This document shows, piece by piece, positions 61,955-64,000 of a stretch of DNA of 64,000 nt. The notes under the pieces are model-generated. The model worked only from the letters and a program-made list of their open reading frames with translations. It did not search any database and was not told the DNA's origin. Made by a program: the position numbers and the translations under genes. The stretch covers positions 62,286,915 through 62,350,914 of the forward strand of contig OY987300.1 of NCBI GenBank assembly GCA_963920635.1, in the 5' to 3' direction. The DNA comes from Pseudeuparius sepicola (taxonomy: Eukaryota > Arthropoda > Insecta > Coleoptera > Anthribidae). Within the stretch, counting starts at the first letter, position 1. Each line of letters opens with the position of its first letter.

Positions 61955-62170
61955 CTAGCAACGATGCAACGATTATTATATTATTAATAAAATACATGTA
62001 GCAACTTGAAACTGGCGTAAAATTTAATATGTTTCACATCGATTGTTTTATAAACTGGTTTTGATCAAAAAGAATACGAATTATGCTAAAGAAAAATTAA
62101 GAATATGGATATTTTTTTGTCTCGAATAATGTGGTTAATAGCAAACTCAAGCAGCAGTGAACGTAACGCT

Positions 62171-62230
62171 GGGTTAAAAGCATCCGGATAGTAAACCATA
62201 GGTCATGGGTTCGAGTCCCACACAAAACCC
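62171..62230 (+). pseudogene. tRNA-like remnant (Thr-like), truncated
   Basis: GGGTT at the start can pair with AACCC at the end. TAGGTCATGGGTTCGAGTCCCA looks like a variable loop and T arm, and GCATCCGGATAGTAA looks like an anticodon arm. The D arm is mostly missing and the length is only 60 bases. It is a tRNA pseudogene or SINE-derived piece. Confidence 0.5.
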
Positions 62231-62453
62231 AAGTTTTTATATTTATTACTGATTTTAATTTTTAGTAATTATTGAGCAATGGTTATTTTGAATATTATTA
62301 CTTACAATCTACTCCATAGTGTTTAATTAAAATTACCTATACCTAATAGGAACTTGTCGGAAGCAAGAAAAATATAATATATTGCACGATGCGTAAACCC
62401 TTTTTGGCCTCGGAGGTTTTTAAGGACCTCGGCAACGTGGGAGTTGCTTCAGT

Positions 62454-62633
62454 CGTTGACTGACGTATTAATAAAGACTGCTCACGGCTGTCATGTTTGA
62501 CAGTTCTCTGGCTCACCATGCGCTTCCCGGAGACAAAATACAATGCAAAATACATTGTTGACCATAGCCGCCATCTACCTTCCAGTACATGAAACTATAG
62601 CCGTGAGAAGTCTTATTAATACGTCAGTCAACG
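62454..62633. mobile_element. 180 bp MITE, CGTTGACTGACG ends (copy 2)
   Basis: It has the same TIR and interior as 9153-9342, with a few substitutions and a shorter right spacer. A direct CTTCAGT (possibly GCTTCAGT) flanks it at 62447-62453 and 62634-62640, suggesting a 7-8 bp target duplication. It is inserted in a GCCGAGG-type palindromic sequence. Confidence 0.8.
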
Positions 62634-62704
62634 CTTCAGTCCTTATTCAACCTCCTCGGCCAATAAAGTGGACTTACGCATCTTGCAATGTAAATAACTA
62701 TTTC

Positions 62705-62945
62705 ACAACTCACACCAGAAAAGTGACCTTTTTGTAGGTTCTACGGCAAAATATTGTTCATAATGAAAAACTGAGTGGCTCTGCAATGCAGAATCTCAAA
62801 AGTCTAGGCCTACTTCGTTTTTTAGCCTTTTTACCACTTTTTTTAGAAGAGTACCCTGCTTCTGTAGCTTTCGCGGCAAATGATATTAAGAATACTGTTC
62901 ATGACCAAAAATTGGGTTAGTATGAAAATGTTCAAAAGCGAAATC
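62705..62945. repeat. Family D repeat fragment
   Basis: It contains AAAAGTGACCTTTTTGTAGG, ACTTTTTTTAGAAGAGTACC and TTCATAATGAAAAACTGAGT, all matching family D interiors. Terminal CAGTGTGTCC is absent. Confidence 0.6.
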
Positions 62946-62955
62946 ACCAACGATA

Positions 62956-64000
62956 CAGTGGCGTAGCCAGCATTTAGGGGCGGAGGGGGCGAAATTTTCC
63001 GAAATCTTTTCTTTGTGAAATATTGCCGTCTACTGTGTTTAGTCGGATTGAAACAATAAAACCAAATTTATGACAAATCAAGTCAGCCATGATAATAAAA
63101 CTGACAAGCGAGTAGGCTGAATGTTAAAGTGGCTATAGCCATTCAACTGCATTCAACTTAATTAAAAATCTCGTGGAAATTATGAAACATTTATTATTTT
63201 TACTACTGTAAGGTACTTTGGGCTTTAGAGTTGTTGTTTAGCCTCTTTTGGCGTTTTGCCCGGGCGCCAGGAGTGGTTTTTCTTTTAGGTCCAGAGATGG
63301 TTGAGCCAGGGAGGTGTGCAGGGGATGAAATTAAGCACCGAATAACAATTAACCCCGTATATTGAATTTCCCTATTAACAATATAAAAACTAAAAATTAA
63401 TTATTTACAAAAATAACTCTGACTCTGACTACAGACGATATTAGTATTTAGAAACCCTAGGAACTCTTAGGAGCTATCAAATGTAGCAAACAGGCAGGGC
63501 AAGCGGTAGAGAACGATCGTGGCACGTAAGCGAAACGGCACCGGTGGCAGCTACAGAATTTTCTAAATGGCCTAGACGGTCAGTCGCCCCGGGATATAAT
63601 AGATCCGGCATCCACTCCCGGCACTATTCTATTCCACGGTGCTGTCTTTCCGGTCTTAGGATAATTTCCAGCATTATCTCCTGGCAATATCCCACGGTTG
63701 TATCAGCGAATGTTATTGCTCGGTTCTACGGTTCGGTTTTCGGTCTTTGAATGGCCCCAGCAGACGCTCCTGGCACCATTCAATCAACAGAGAACAGAAT
63801 CGGCAGTTTTTAAGCACAGCGATATATATATATATCTAGTCTGCCTACTCGATTGGTATAGCCAGACTAAGACACCTGATGGAATAAACGGCCACAGTTT
63901 TATCAGCCGAGGACTGGGACCCGGCGGTGAGATACCGGCTCCCAGTGCCATATATCGGCGGCCCGGGCGGACACATCTGAACTAGCGGTCGCCGATTAGA
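62956..64000. other. hAT-like left end, then GC-richer unrecognised sequence to the window edge
   Basis: CAGTGGCGTAGCCAGC at 62956 followed by G-rich sequence resembles a hAT-type terminal repeat; no matching right end is in the window. From about 63450 the base composition turns GC-richer and the frames match nothing known. The sequence could be part of another mobile element running past 64000. Confidence 0.4.

Noticed and set aside
62171..62230. Functional tRNA gene
   Set aside because: Only 60 bases, with the D arm lost.
63544..63985. Protein-coding gene at the right edge
   Set aside because: The overlapping frames have no recognisable domain and the GC-richer composition better fits part of a mobile element.

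Overview
This is an insect nuclear genome window. It is AT-rich, with GT-AG introns and polyadenylation signals. It carries an arthropod ionotropic receptor gene and very many cut-and-paste and foldback transposons. The order cannot be fixed from sequence alone; the frequent taggtacct-type tracts and TACAGGGTG-ended repeats would suit a hemipteran or a beetle.

Left part (1-23 kb). An orphan BIR-domain last exon lies at 489-731. The 3' half of an ionotropic receptor gene, best matched to the co-receptor Ir93a, follows in five exons (3963-4183, 4617-4794, 4872-4950, 16580-16737, 16797-16900). Its 11.6 kb intron is filled with palindromic elements at about 8.7, 11.8-13.2, 13.7 and 15.1 kb. A possible small unrecognised gene converges on it at 17.0-17.6 kb. 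Repeats occupy 17.6-21.3 kb.

Centre (21-35 kb). A complete mitochondrial-type M17 leucyl aminopeptidase (minus strand, 3 exons, 528 aa) and a complete SLU7 splicing factor (plus strand, 3 exons, 562 aa) are divergent, with start codons 551 bp apart. The last SLU7 intron is 9.1 kb of nested inverted repeats, a palindromic minisatellite-like array and an almost exact 140 bp tandem duplication.

Right part (35-64 kb). Four non-autonomous hAT-type elements have perfect 8 bp target duplications (35337, 36826, 45336 and 47937). There are fragments of a PIF/Harbinger-like protein and a hAT transposase. A complete three-exon ERI1/Snipper-type DEDDh exonuclease is at 43.1-43.9 kb. The first two exons of a second leucyl aminopeptidase, with the same splice layout as the first, are at 52 kb. 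A foldback element split by a long-TIR element with a 9 bp target duplication covers 52.7-55.2 kb. A Ty3/Gypsy retrotransposon lies at 56781-61954; its LTRs differ at one base, but its pol frame is broken.

The cellular genes do not form a pathway. They are ordinary loci embedded in a repeat-dense landscape, and most of the unusual structure is in the repeats. No convincing new multi-gene system was seen. The most interesting items are the nested foldbacks, the paired leucyl aminopeptidases, the BIR exon apparently nested in the receptor gene, and the palindromic 28.8-29.8 kb array. Exon joins were deduced by eye from frame, splice sites and family similarity.
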